In this document: positions 24,138 through 32,551 of the stretch, piece after piece | How positions within the stretch are numbered: the first letter of the stretch is position 1 | How the letters are laid out: each line of letters opens with the position of its first letter | Assembly (NCBI GenBank): GCA_020635975.1 | Contig: JACJYT010000003.1 | Span: 1-64,000 of the forward strand | Source of the DNA: Chitinophagales bacterium | GTDB lineage: Bacteria > Bacteroidota > Bacteroidia > Chitinophagales > UBA8649 | Direction of reading: 5' to 3' | Length of the DNA: 64,000 bases | Translations under genes and position numbers: made by a program | Notes under the pieces: generated by a model | Databases searched by the model: none | What the model was told of the DNA's origin: nothing | The model's input: the letters and a program-made list of their open reading frames with translations, nothing else

Positions 24138-24407
24138 ATGTCTAGAAAATCAGTAGTAGCAAGACAAGTTAAAAGAGAAAGATTAGTTGCCAAGTTCGCA
24201 GAGAAGAGAAAGAAACTTAAAGAAGCTGGCGATTACGAAGCTTTAGATAAATTACCAAAGAATGCCTCACCTGTAAGATTAAAAAACAGATGTGGACTTA
24301 CCGGAAGACCGAAGGGTTTTGTAAGATTTTTTGGTATTAGTCGTGTAAAATTTAGAGAATTAGCTTCAGCAGGTAAATTGCCTGGTGTAACAAAATCGAG
24401 TTGGTAA
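24138..24407 (+). CDS. rpsN: 30S ribosomal protein S14 (long, zinc-free type)
   Basis: The 89-residue long form begins MSRKSVVARQVKRERLVAK and ends with RCGLTGRPKGFVRFFGISR and KLPGVTKSSW. It has a single Cys and lacks the two CxxC pairs of the short zinc-binding form. It lies in the 30S head next to S3 and S10. Three bases separate it from rplE. Confidence 0.97.
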   Translation: MSRKSVVARQVKRERLVAKFAEKRKKLKEAGDYEALDKLPKNASPVRLKNRCGLTGRPKGFVRFFGISRVKFRELASAGKLPGVTKSSW

Positions 24408-24425
24408 TAATTAAAATTTAAAGAG

Positions 24426-24827
24426 ATGTATTTCGATACTATTGCAGATTATTTAACAAGAATTAGAAACGCGCAAATGGCTCGCCATAGAATGGTAGAG
24501 ATCCCTGCTTCTAATATTAAGAAAAGAATTACGGAAATTCTTTACGAAAAAGGCTATATACTTAAGTATAAGTTTGATGAGGAAAGCTTTGGAGGTCAAG
24601 GTAAAATCATGATAGCTTTGAAGTATGATGGAGACAATATTCCGGTGATGAAAGGAATAAATAGAGCTTCTAAGCCAGGTAAGAGAATGTATAAGAATTC
24701 TAAAGAAGTTCCTTATGTATTAAATGGTCTTGGAGTAGCTATAATTTCTACATCTAAAGGAGTGATGACCGACAAAGAAGCTAGAAACTTGAATGTTGGT
24801 GGAGAGGTTTTGTGTGAAATTTATTAA
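24426..24827 (+). CDS. rpsH: 30S ribosomal protein S8
   Basis: A 133-residue S8 starting MYFDTIADYLTRIRNAQ, with RMYKNSKEVPYVLNGLGVAI and the STSKGVMTDKEARNLNVGGE C-terminal signature. It binds the central 16S rRNA domain. In Escherichia coli S8 represses the spc operon at rplE; whether this holds here cannot be told from the sequence. Confidence 0.98.
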   Translation: MYFDTIADYLTRIRNAQMARHRMVEIPASNIKKRITEILYEKGYILKYKFDEESFGGQGKIMIALKYDGDNIPVMKGINRASKPGKRMYKNSKEVPYVLNGLGVAIISTSKGVMTDKEARNLNVGGEVLCEIY

Positions 24828-24846
24828 GAATTAGAAAAAATCAGTC

Positions 24847-25398
24847 ATGTCTAGAATAGGAAAAGCGCCAATAGTTATACCAGCTGGAGTTGAAGTTAAA
24901 ATCGACGGATCTTTAGTTACGGTGAAAGGTAAGGGTGTTGAATTAAAACAGGTTGTTGATAAAGATATTATTTGTAAAGTAGAGGAAGGTGAACTTATCG
25001 TTCAAAGACCAACTGAGCAAAAAAGACATAAGGCGTTACATGGTCTTTATAGATCTTTGTTGGCTAATATGGTTACTGGAGTAACGGAAGGTTTTAAAGT
25101 GGAAATGGAACTTGTTGGTGTAGGTTTTAGAGCAACTGCTGAAGGGCAGATTCTAGAAATGGCTTTAGGATTTTCGCATCCTGTAGTTTTTATGCTTCCA
25201 AAAGAAGTGAAAGTAGAGGCTATTATGGAAAAAGGAAAAGCGCCAAGAGTGGTTTTGGAAAGCTTTGATAAGCAGTTGATTGGTCAAATAGCTGCAAGAA
25301 TTAGATCAGTTAGAAAACCTGAACCATATAAAGGAAAAGGTATCAAGTTTGTTGGTGAAGTATTGAGAAGAAAAGAAGGTAAATCTGCTAAAAAATAA
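24847..25398 (+). CDS. rplF: 50S ribosomal protein L6
   Basis: A 183-residue L6 (MSRIGKAPIVIPAGVEVKID) made of two repeated alpha/beta domains, with the KPEPYKGKGIKFVGEVLRRK signature near the C terminus. It sits at the base of the L7/L12 stalk near the factor-binding site. It starts 19 bp after rpsH. Confidence 0.98.
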   Translation: MSRIGKAPIVIPAGVEVKIDGSLVTVKGKGVELKQVVDKDIICKVEEGELIVQRPTEQKRHKALHGLYRSLLANMVTGVTEGFKVEMELVGVGFRATAEGQILEMALGFSHPVVFMLPKEVKVEAIMEKGKAPRVVLESFDKQLIGQIAARIRSVRKPEPYKGKGIKFVGEVLRRKEGKSAKK

Positions 25399-25403
25399 TA
25401 GAA

Positions 25404-25754
25404 ATGGCTTTTAGTAATATAGAAAGAAGAATTAGAATCAAAAGAGGGATCAGAAATAAAGTTTCTGGTACTGCGCAAAGACCAAGGTTGTCTGTTTTTA
25501 GAAGCAACAAGGCAATTTATGCGCAATTGATCGATGATTTAAAAGGTTTTACCTTGGTTTCTGCTTCATCTAAAGATGCAGAAGTTGCCAAAGGTCCTAA
25601 AGTGGAACAATCAAAGATGGTTGGAGCCTTATTAGCTGAAAGAGCATTAGCTGCAAATATTGATGCTGCAGTTTTTGATAGAAATGGATTTAAGTTTCAT
25701 GGACGTATCAAAGCTTTAGCGGAAGGCGCAAGAGAAAAAGGTTTAAAATTCTAG
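25404..25754 (+). CDS. rplR: 50S ribosomal protein L18
   Basis: A 116-residue L18 with RLSVFRSNKAIYAQLIDDL and the C-terminal FDRNGFKFHGRIKALAEGAR segment. It binds 5S rRNA with L5. Standard length; rpsE begins 18 bp downstream. Confidence 0.97.
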   Translation: MAFSNIERRIRIKRGIRNKVSGTAQRPRLSVFRSNKAIYAQLIDDLKGFTLVSASSKDAEVAKGPKVEQSKMVGALLAERALAANIDAAVFDRNGFKFHGRIKALAEGAREKGLKF

Positions 25755-25772
25755 TAAAATAAATAAAGTAGA

Positions 25773-26285
25773 ATGTCAAAAGCACATATATTAAGAGCTT
25801 CAGAGCTTGATTTGAAAGAAAAAGTGGTTAGTATCCGTAGAGTTGCTAAAGTTACTAAAGGTGGTAGAACTTTTGGGTTTTCAGCTTTGGTTGTAGTAGG
25901 CGATGGAAACGGTGTTGTAGGTCATGGAATGGGTAAAGCTAGAGAGGTTACTGAAGCAATCCAAAAGGCTATTGACGATGCTAAAAAGAACTTAGTGAAA
26001 GTTCCGATTTTGAAAGGAACTATTCCACATGAGCAAATTGGAAAGTTTGGAGCTGCAATCGTTTTAATGCGTCCGGCTTCTGAAGGTACAGGAGTAATCG
26101 CGGGTGGTGGAATGCGTGCAGTTCTAGAGGCTGCTGGTGTTCACAATGTATTGGGTAAATCGAAAGGTTCAAACAATCCAGCAAACGTTATTAGAGCAAC
26201 TGTAGATGCTTTATTAAAAATTAGAGATCCTTATACGGTTGCGAAAGATAGAAGAATTTCATTGAAGAAAGTTTTTAACGGATAA
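25773..26285 (+). CDS. rpsE: 30S ribosomal protein S5
   Basis: A 170-residue S5 with the dsRNA-binding-like N domain (KVVSIRRVAKVTKGGRTFGF) and GVIAGGGMRAVLEAAGVHNV in the C domain. It lies at the mRNA entry site with S3 and S4 and affects decoding accuracy. rpmD begins 4 bp after its stop. Confidence 0.98.
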   Translation: MSKAHILRASELDLKEKVVSIRRVAKVTKGGRTFGFSALVVVGDGNGVVGHGMGKAREVTEAIQKAIDDAKKNLVKVPILKGTIPHEQIGKFGAAIVLMRPASEGTGVIAGGGMRAVLEAAGVHNVLGKSKGSNNPANVIRATVDALLKIRDPYTVAKDRRISLKKVFNG

Positions 26286-26289
26286 TATC

Positions 26290-26469
26290 ATGGGAAAAGT
26301 TAGAGTTACTCAAGTAAGAAGTGTTATTGATAGACCAAAAGATCAAAAAGCTACGGTTATTGCATTGGGTCTGAAGAAGATTGGTCAAAGCAATGAATTG
26401 GTTAGATCGCCTCAGGTAGATGGTATGATCAGAAAAGTATCGCATTTATTAAAAGTTGAAGAAATATAA
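26290..26469 (+). CDS. rpmD: 50S ribosomal protein L30
   Basis: This small gene encodes 59 residues beginning MGKVRVTQVRSVIDRPKDQK, with TVIALGLKKIGQSNEL and VDGMIRKVSHLLKVEEI, as in bacterial L30. The gene exactly fills the space between rpsE (4 bp) and rplO (3 bp), which is its standard location. It binds 23S rRNA on the solvent side of the 50S subunit. Confidence 0.96.
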   Translation: MGKVRVTQVRSVIDRPKDQKATVIALGLKKIGQSNELVRSPQVDGMIRKVSHLLKVEEI

Positions 26470-26472
26470 GTT

Positions 26473-26919
26473 ATGAACTTAAGTAGTTTAAAACCGGCTA
26501 AAGGTTCTACTCACAATTCAAAAAGAGTAGGTAGAGGTCAAGGATCTGGTAAAGGTGGTACCTCTACAAAAGGGCACAAAGGTGCTCAATCTCGTTCTGG
26601 ATATTCAAGAAAGATTGGTTTTGAAGGTGGTCAAATGCCTTTGCAAAGAAGAATTCCAAAAAGAGGATTTAAGAATGTTAACAGAGTAGAATACGCTGTA
26701 ATTAATTTAGCAATGATTCAACATTATGCAGAGAAGTTTAATGTTGATACTATTGATTTGGAATTCTTAAGAAAAAATAACTTCATTAAGAAGTCTGAAA
26801 TTCTTAAAGTTTTAGCTAACGGAGAATTGAAATCTAAAGTAAATGTTTCAGCTCACGCAATTAGTGCTACAGCCTTAGCACAGTTGGAAAGTGTTGGTGG
26901 TACTTTTACGAAATTATAA
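26473..26919 (+). CDS. rplO: 50S ribosomal protein L15
   Basis: A 148-residue L15 with the Gly/Lys-rich N tail (GRGQGSGKGGTSTKGHKGAQ, GYSRKIGFEGGQMPLQRR) that threads into 23S rRNA, and a globular C domain. It is a late assembly protein. Standard place, 13 bp before secY. Confidence 0.97.
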   Translation: MNLSSLKPAKGSTHNSKRVGRGQGSGKGGTSTKGHKGAQSRSGYSRKIGFEGGQMPLQRRIPKRGFKNVNRVEYAVINLAMIQHYAEKFNVDTIDLEFLRKNNFIKKSEILKVLANGELKSKVNVSAHAISATALAQLESVGGTFTKL

Positions 26920-26932
26920 TTAAAGATATACT

Positions 26933-28285
26933 GTGAAATTTATTGATACCATAAAGAATATATTTTCGATTAAAGAGCTTAGAGATAAGATTTTATACAC
27001 CTTACTATTAGTGTTCGTGTATAGAATTGGTTCCTATATCGTTTTGCCTGGAGTAGATCCTTCAAGTTTGGCTGATTTAGCTGCTAAAGCTGGAAGTGGT
27101 ATTCTAGGTATGGTAAATGTTTTCGCGGGAGGAGCTTTTAGTAGAGCTTCTATAATGGCTTTAGGTATCATGCCATATATCTCTGCTTCTATTGCTGTAC
27201 AATTGCTTTCTATTGCAGTGCCTTATTTCCAAAAATTACAAAAGGAAGGTGAAAGTGGTAGAAGACAGATTAATCAAATAACAAGAATTCTAACCATTGC
27301 AGTTACTATGGTTCAAGGCGCAGGGTATTTAACCTTGTTGAACACCAATGGTATTCAAATAGTGGAGGGTTATTCTCCTGTTTTGTTTACACTTACCGCA
27401 ATGATTGTTTTAACTGCAGGAACGCTTTTCGCCATGTGGATAGGGGAGAAAATTACCGATAATGGTATTGGTAATGGTATTTCTCTACTAATTATGATTG
27501 GTATTATAGCTGGTTTGCCTGGAGCTTTTGTTAATGAGTTATCTGCTAGATTTGGTGCTAGTGGAGGTGGTCTGGTTATATTTATTTTTGAAATTGTAAT
27601 CTTATTCTTAATCATTATTGCTGCCATTGCTTTGGTTCAGGCTACAAGAAGAGTGGCAATTCAATATGCTAAAAGAAATGTAGTACAAGGCGCTAGAATG
27701 ATGCAAGCTGGTGGTAATAGACAATATTTACCATTAAAGGTGAATGCATCTGGAGTAATGCCGATAATTTTCGCTCAAGCTATTATGTTCTTACCTTCTA
27801 TGATTTATCAATTTGTTTCAGAAGGTTCAAGCAATGGTTTTATTAATCAATTTTCAGATCCAACGAGTTGGGTTTATAATGGTTTTACTTTCTTGTTGAT
27901 TGTAGTGTTTACCTACTTCTATACGGCGATGGTGGTTAATCCAGTGCAAATTGCAGATCAATTGAAGAAAGATGGTGGTTTTATTCCAGGTATTAAACCA
28001 GGGAATCATACTGCAGAATATATAGATAATGTGGTATCAAGAATTACCTTGCCAGGCTCTATCTTTTTAGGGATAGTGGCAATTCTTCCTGCCTTCGCTA
28101 TGATGGGAGGAGTGAATGTTGGTTTTGCTTATTTCTTTGGTGGTACATCTTTATTAATTATGGTGGGTGTTATCTTAGATACGCTGCAACAAATCGAAAG
28201 TCACTTAATGATGCGTCATTATGATGGACTTATGAGTGGTAGCAGTAGAATTAAAGGTAGACAAGGTGTTGGGGCTTCTATCTAA
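26933..28285 (+). CDS. secY: Protein translocase subunit SecY
   Basis: The 450-residue channel protein has ten hydrophobic segments. It has the plug-region/first-helix signature YRIGSYIVLPGVDPSSL, GIMPYISASIAVQLLSI, the NGIGNGISLLIM loop, and C-terminal RIKGRQGVGASI. The start codon is GTG at 26933 (MKFIDTIKNIFSIKELRDK). It forms the SecYEG membrane channel for protein export and membrane insertion. The stop is 4 bp before map. Confidence 0.98.
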   Translation: MKFIDTIKNIFSIKELRDKILYTLLLVFVYRIGSYIVLPGVDPSSLADLAAKAGSGILGMVNVFAGGAFSRASIMALGIMPYISASIAVQLLSIAVPYFQKLQKEGESGRRQINQITRILTIAVTMVQGAGYLTLLNTNGIQIVEGYSPVLFTLTAMIVLTAGTLFAMWIGEKITDNGIGNGISLLIMIGIIAGLPGAFVNELSARFGASGGGLVIFIFEIVILFLIIIAAIALVQATRRVAIQYAKRNVVQGARMMQAGGNRQYLPLKVNASGVMPIIFAQAIMFLPSMIYQFVSEGSSNGFINQFSDPTSWVYNGFTFLLIVVFTYFYTAMVVNPVQIADQLKKDGGFIPGIKPGNHTAEYIDNVVSRITLPGSIFLGIVAILPAFAMMGGVNVGFAYFFGGTSLLIMVGVILDTLQQIESHLMMRHYDGLMSGSSRIKGRQGVGASI

Positions 28286-28289
28286 TAAG

Positions 28290-29087
28290 ATGGTGAAGTC
28301 GGTTGAGGAAATCGAATTAATTCGAAATAGTTCTTTGCTTGTTTCAAAAACTCTAGCTGAATTAGCTGGGCATGTTAAGCTCGGTATTACAGCTCTCGAT
28401 TTGGATAAAATTGCGGAAGAGTTCATTAGGGATCATGGTGCTGAACCTGGTTTCAAAGGTTATGGTGGTTTTCCGAATACCTTGTGTTTTTCTATGAATG
28501 ACCAAGTGGTACATGGAATTCCAGGTAATACGGTTCTTAAGGAAGGGGATGTTCTTTCTATTGATTGTGGTACTTTATGGAATAACTATTATGGAGATCA
28601 GGCCTTTACTTTTGCAATGGCAGGAGTAAGTGAGGAGGTTCTAAAGTTACTTCGCGTAACTAGAAAATCTTTAGATCTTGGAATTGAACAAGCGGTTGTA
28701 GGAAAGAGGGTTGGAGATATTGGCTTTGCTATTCAACAATATTGCGAAAGAGAACATTCTTATGGCGTAGTTCGTGAGTTGGTTGGACATGGTTTAGGTA
28801 AAAACTTACACGAAGATCCTGAAGTTCCAAATTATGGAAAGAAAGGTCAAGGTGTTCGTTTGCAAGAGAATATGGTGCTAGCGATAGAACCTATGATTAA
28901 TTTAGGAGTAAGAAATGTTAGAACGGCTGATGATGGTTGGACGGTGATAACTAGAGATGGAAAAGTGAGCGCTCATTATGAGCATGATGTAGTAGTGAAG
29001 AAAGATAAAGCGGAGGTCTTAACGGATTTTTCGATTATTGATAAAGCAATAAGTAAAAATAAAGAACTGCAAGAAATTGTAGAATAA
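28290..29087 (+). CDS. map: Type I methionine aminopeptidase
   Basis: A 265-residue M24A enzyme starting MVKSVEEIELIRNSSLLVSK. Dimetal ligands are visible as SIDCGTLWNNYYGDQAFTF (two Asp), VGHGLGKNLHEDPEVPNYG (His), LAIEPMINLG (Glu) and SAHYEHDVVV (Glu). It removes the initiator Met from new proteins. A longer open frame overlaps secY and is not used. The location between secY and infA is seen in many Bacteroidota and Gram-positive genomes. Confidence 0.97.
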   Translation: MVKSVEEIELIRNSSLLVSKTLAELAGHVKLGITALDLDKIAEEFIRDHGAEPGFKGYGGFPNTLCFSMNDQVVHGIPGNTVLKEGDVLSIDCGTLWNNYYGDQAFTFAMAGVSEEVLKLLRVTRKSLDLGIEQAVVGKRVGDIGFAIQQYCEREHSYGVVRELVGHGLGKNLHEDPEVPNYGKKGQGVRLQENMVLAIEPMINLGVRNVRTADDGWTVITRDGKVSAHYEHDVVVKKDKAEVLTDFSIIDKAISKNKELQEIVE

Positions 29088-29089
29088 GT

Positions 29090-29308
29090 ATGGGTAAACA
29101 AGATTTGATAAAATTAGACGGAACAATAACAGAAGCATTATCTAATGCTATGTTTAGAGTGAAGTTAGAAAATGGACATGAAATAGTTGCGCATATTAGT
29201 GGTAAAATGAGAATGCATTACATTAAAATTTTACCAGGTGATAAAGTAGCTGTGGAAATGTCTCCATACGATTTGAACAAAGGCAGAATAACTTATAGGT
29301 ATAAATAA
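29090..29308 (+). CDS. infA: Translation initiation factor IF-1
   Basis: A 72-residue OB-fold protein (MGKQDLIKLDGTITEALSNA) with FRVKLENGHEIVAHISGKMR and GDKVAVEMSPYDL. It binds the 30S A site during initiation. It starts 2 bp after map and ends 7 bp before rpmJ. Confidence 0.98.
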   Translation: MGKQDLIKLDGTITEALSNAMFRVKLENGHEIVAHISGKMRMHYIKILPGDKVAVEMSPYDLNKGRITYRYK

Positions 29309-29315
29309 ATTAATT

Positions 29316-29432
29316 ATGAAAGTAAGAGCATCTATCAAGAAGAGAAGTGTTGATTGCAAAGTAGTGCGAAGAAAGGGAAGATTGTACATAATCAACAAGA
29401 AGAACCCAAGATTTAAACAAAGACAAGGATAA
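29316..29432 (+). CDS. rpmJ: 50S ribosomal protein L36 (zinc-free type)
   Basis: A 38-residue protein, MKVRASIKKRSVDCKVVRRK then GRLYIINKKNPRFKQRQG. It has only one of the three Cys and none of the His that form the zinc site in the C+ type (CxxC...C....H), so it is the C- type. It lies between infA and rpsM, the normal site. It is located near the L7/L12 stalk base in the 50S subunit. Confidence 0.96.
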   Translation: MKVRASIKKRSVDCKVVRRKGRLYIINKKNPRFKQRQG

Positions 29433-29442
29433 ATTTTAGCAA

Positions 29443-29820
29443 ATGGCAAGAATAGCAGGAACAGATTTACCAAGAAATAAGCGTGGCGTTATTGGCTTAA
29501 CTTATATTTTCGGAATTGGTAGAACAAGAGCATCGAAAATCTTACAAGGATTGAACATCGATGAAAGCAAGAAAGTTAGCGAATGGTCGGATGACGAAGT
29601 AGCTGAGATCAATAAATATATTGGCGACAATATTAAAGTTGAAGGAGAATTGCGTTCTGAGGTTCAATTAAATATTAAGCGTTTGCAAGATATTGGAAGC
29701 TATAGAGGAATTCGTCATAGAAAAGGTTTGCCTTTAAGAGGTCAGAGAACAAAGAATAACTCTAGAACTAGAAAAGGTAAGAGAAAAACAGTTGCTAACA
29801 AGAAGAAAGCTACTAAATAA
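29443..29820 (+). CDS. rpsM: 30S ribosomal protein S13
   Basis: A 125-residue S13 starting MARIAGTDLPRNKRGVIGLT, with the helix-two-turn-helix region GIGRTRASKILQ and SYRGIRHRKGLPLRGQRTKN before a basic tail. It bridges to the 50S subunit through L5. It begins 10 bp after rpmJ. Confidence 0.98.
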   Translation: MARIAGTDLPRNKRGVIGLTYIFGIGRTRASKILQGLNIDESKKVSEWSDDEVAEINKYIGDNIKVEGELRSEVQLNIKRLQDIGSYRGIRHRKGLPLRGQRTKNNSRTRKGKRKTVANKKKATK

Positions 29821-29841
29821 TAAATAAAGGAGCAGTTAATT

Positions 29842-30237
29842 ATGGCTACAAATAAGAAAGTAACAAAAACTAAAAAAAGAGTTGTAAAGGTTGATGCTGA
29901 AGGTAAGGTTTTTATTAAAGCTACGTTCAACAACATCATAGTAACTTTTACAAACAATCTAGGACAAACAATTTCATGGGGATCTGCTGGTAAAGCAGGT
30001 TTTAGAGGTTCTAAAAAGAATACGCCTTATGCAGCACAAGTTGCTGTTACAGATGCCGCTAAAGTTGCTCATGATGCTGGTTTAAGAAAAGTTGAGGTAT
30101 TTGTTAAAGGTCCAGGCTCTGGTAGAGAGTCTGCCATCAGAACAGTTTACTCAAGTGGTATTGAAGTTACAACTATTAAAGATGTAACACCAATTCCTCA
30201 CAACGGTTGTCGTCCTCCTAAAAGAAGAAGAGTTTAA
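29842..30237 (+). CDS. rpsK: 30S ribosomal protein S11
   Basis: A 131-residue S11 with a Lys-rich N tail, then FIKATFNNIIVTFTNNLGQT, SAGKAGFRGSKKNTPYAAQ and VTPIPHNGCRPPKRRRV. It sits at the platform near the E-site mRNA. Standard length; rpsD follows after 21 bp. Confidence 0.98.
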   Translation: MATNKKVTKTKKRVVKVDAEGKVFIKATFNNIIVTFTNNLGQTISWGSAGKAGFRGSKKNTPYAAQVAVTDAAKVAHDAGLRKVEVFVKGPGSGRESAIRTVYSSGIEVTTIKDVTPIPHNGCRPPKRRRV

Positions 30238-30258
30238 TAATAATCAAGATAAATAAAC

Positions 30259-30864
30259 ATGGCAAGATATATAGGTCCTAAGACTAAAATTGCAAGAAAG
30301 TTCGGTGAAGCCATCTATGGTGAAGATAAATATTTCGATAGAAGAAAATATTCTCCAGGACAACACGGTGCTTCTAAAAGAAGAAAATCAGTTTCTGACT
30401 ATGGTGTTCAATTAAAAGAAAAACAAAAGGCGAAATATACTTATGGTTTGTTAGAGCGTCAGTTTAGAAATACTTTCGAGAAAGCATCTAGAAAAGAAGG
30501 TGTAACTGGTGAAAATTTGTTGCAAGCTTTAGAATCAAGATTAGACAATGTGGTTTATAGAATGGGTATAGCTAGAACTAGAACTCAAGCTAGACAATTC
30601 GTTGGACACAAACATATTATCGTTAATGGGGATGTAGTTAACATCGCATCATTTCATGTTAGACCAGGCGACCTTATTGAAGTAAGAGAGCGTTCTAAGT
30701 CTATGGAGCCTATTCAAAATGCAGTGGCTGCATCGAATGCAAGCTACTCTTGGATTCAGTTTGATAAAACTTCTATGAAAGGTAAGTTCTTAGAATTACC
30801 TGCAAGAGAAGCAATTCCTGAAAACATAAACGAACAATTAATAGTAGAATTATATTCTAAATAA
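30259..30864 (+). CDS. rpsD: 30S ribosomal protein S4
   Basis: A 201-residue S4 (MARYIGPKTKIARKFGEAIY) with an S4 RNA-binding domain at ARTRTQARQFVGHKHIIVNG. The N-terminal zinc cysteines seen in some bacteria are absent. It nucleates 30S body assembly; in Escherichia coli it represses the alpha operon. It is 16 bp upstream of rpoA. Confidence 0.98.
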   Translation: MARYIGPKTKIARKFGEAIYGEDKYFDRRKYSPGQHGASKRRKSVSDYGVQLKEKQKAKYTYGLLERQFRNTFEKASRKEGVTGENLLQALESRLDNVVYRMGIARTRTQARQFVGHKHIIVNGDVVNIASFHVRPGDLIEVRERSKSMEPIQNAVAASNASYSWIQFDKTSMKGKFLELPAREAIPENINEQLIVELYSK

Positions 30865-30880
30865 TAAAAAAGATAACTAA

Positions 30881-31876
30881 ATGGGATTATTAACATTTCA
30901 AAAGCCAGATAAAATTGTACTTCAGAAAGCTACAGAGTTTAATGGTACTTTCGAGTTTAAACCTTTGGAACCTGGGTTTGGTGTTACGGTAGGTAATGCT
31001 TTAAGACGTGTGCTTTTATCTTCTCTAGAAGGAACCGCTATCGTTGGAGTGAAATTCAGTGGTGTAGACCATGAGTTTTCTACTATTAGAGGTGTTTTGG
31101 AAGATTTAACTGAAATTATTTTAAATCTTAAGCAAGTACGTCTTAAGAAAATTATGGAAGACGATAACGCTTCTGATAAAATTTTCTTAACGATTAAAGA
31201 TAAAGAACAATTCACAGCTGGTGATATAGAAAAGCATACTAATGTATACCGTGTTATGAACCCGGACTTAGTAATTTGTAATCTGGAGCCTGTAGTTAGT
31301 TTAGAAATTGAACTAACCATTCAAAGAGGTAAAGGTTACGTTTCTGCAGAAGAGCATGAGTTTGCAGAAATTCCTGTAGGTTTTATTCCTATGGATTCTG
31401 TTTTTACTCCAATTAAGAATGTTCAATATCATATCGAAAATACTCGTGTTGAGCAAAGAACAGATTACGAGAAGTTAAACTTAGATGTTGCTACAGATGG
31501 AACCATCCACCCAGAAGAAGCAGTTAAAGAAGCAGCAAGAATCTTAATCCAACACTTAATGCTAATCTCTGATGAGAACATTACCTTCGATACTTACGAA
31601 AGTAAAGTAGATGATATCGTTGATGAACACGTTCTTCAAATGAGAAAATTATTAAAGACTAATTTAGAAGATTTAGATTTATCAGTTAGAGCATATAATT
31701 GCTTAAAAGCTGCTAAAATTAATAGCCTAGAAGAATTAGTTAGATTTAATACGAATGACTTATTGAAATTCAGAAATTTTGGTAAAAAATCATTAGTAGA
31801 AATTGAGGCTATGTTAATTGAAAAAGGACTTAGCTTTGGAATGGATATTGCAAAATATCAGTTAGACGAAAATTAA
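30881..31876 (+). CDS. rpoA: RNA polymerase subunit alpha
   Basis: The 331-residue protein has the N-terminal dimerisation domain (EPGFGVTVGNALRRVLLSSL, GVDHEFSTIRGV) and a C-terminal domain from about residue 250 (LDLSVRAYNCLKAAKINSLE, LLKFRNFGKKSLVEIEAML) that binds UP elements and activators. Length is standard. It lies between rpsD and rplQ as usual. Confidence 0.98.
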   Translation: MGLLTFQKPDKIVLQKATEFNGTFEFKPLEPGFGVTVGNALRRVLLSSLEGTAIVGVKFSGVDHEFSTIRGVLEDLTEIILNLKQVRLKKIMEDDNASDKIFLTIKDKEQFTAGDIEKHTNVYRVMNPDLVICNLEPVVSLEIELTIQRGKGYVSAEEHEFAEIPVGFIPMDSVFTPIKNVQYHIENTRVEQRTDYEKLNLDVATDGTIHPEEAVKEAARILIQHLMLISDENITFDTYESKVDDIVDEHVLQMRKLLKTNLEDLDLSVRAYNCLKAAKINSLEELVRFNTNDLLKFRNFGKKSLVEIEAMLIEKGLSFGMDIAKYQLDEN

Positions 31877-31906
31877 TTAGAATAATTACTAGATACTTTA
31901 GAGGTA

Positions 31907-32431
31907 ATGAGACACGCAAATAAAATTAACCATTTAGGTAGAAAAACCGCTCACAGAAAAGCAATGTTGGAAAACATGAGCTCTTCGTTGATAATCAGTA
32001 AGAGAATTTTTACAACTTTGGCTAAAGCTAAAGTTTTAAGAGTATACTTAGAGCCTGTGATTACAAAATCTAAATCTAACGATACACACAATAGAAGAAT
32101 GGTGTATAGTTATTTAGGAAGTAACTCTTTAGGTAAGCAAGCTTCAAAAGAACTTTTTGATGTAGTTTCTCCGAAAGTTGCAGATCGTCCAGGTGGATAC
32201 TTGAGAATTATTAAAACTGGTTTTAGAGCTGGTGATGGCGCTGAAATGGCGATGGTAGAATTGGTGGACTTTAACACAGTTTACACACAGTCTTCAGATG
32301 CTAAATCTACAACCAAAAAGAAAAGTAGAAGAGGTTCGAAAAAATCTGATTCTAAAGTGGCTAAAACAGAAGTTAAAGCAGAAGAAGCTGCAACGGATGA
32401 GGCAGCCGAAGAAGAAACTTCTGCAGAATAA
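31907..32431 (+). CDS. rplQ: 50S ribosomal protein L17 with charged C-terminal extension
   Basis: The core over residues 1-120 is normal L17 (MRHANKINHLGRKTAHRKAM, RPGGYLRIIKTGFRAGDGA). A ~50-residue tail follows, first basic (TTKKKSRRGSKKSDSK) and then acidic and Ala-rich (AEEAATDEAAEEETSAE). Such tails are common on L17 of Bacteroidota and appear disordered. It is the last ribosomal gene of the cluster; a strong terminator begins 20 bp after its stop. Confidence 0.97.
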   Translation: MRHANKINHLGRKTAHRKAMLENMSSSLIISKRIFTTLAKAKVLRVYLEPVITKSKSNDTHNRRMVYSYLGSNSLGKQASKELFDVVSPKVADRPGGYLRIIKTGFRAGDGAEMAMVELVDFNTVYTQSSDAKSTTKKKSRRGSKKSDSKVAKTEVKAEEAATDEAAEEETSAE

Positions 32432-32450
32432 TAAAAAATATAAATTTTTA

Positions 32451-32480
32451 AAAGGGATAAGCCAAGCTTATCCCTTTTTT
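32451..32480 (+). terminator. Intrinsic terminator after rplQ
   Basis: A perfect 12-bp stem AAAGGGATAAGC (32451-32462)/GCTTATCCCTTT (32466-32477) with a CAA loop, followed by Ts to 32480. It ends the ribosomal cluster. Confidence 0.92.
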
Positions 32481-32551
32481 GTTTATATCATCTTGATAAT
32501 AATTAGGATTAAAAGCAAGATTTGCCTTAAATTCGCCCCAATCTAAAAATT

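Noticed and set aside
32298..32546. 82-codon open frame overlapping the rplQ tail
   Set aside because: It is a shifted frame of the Lys/Glu-rich L17 tail and runs through the terminator.
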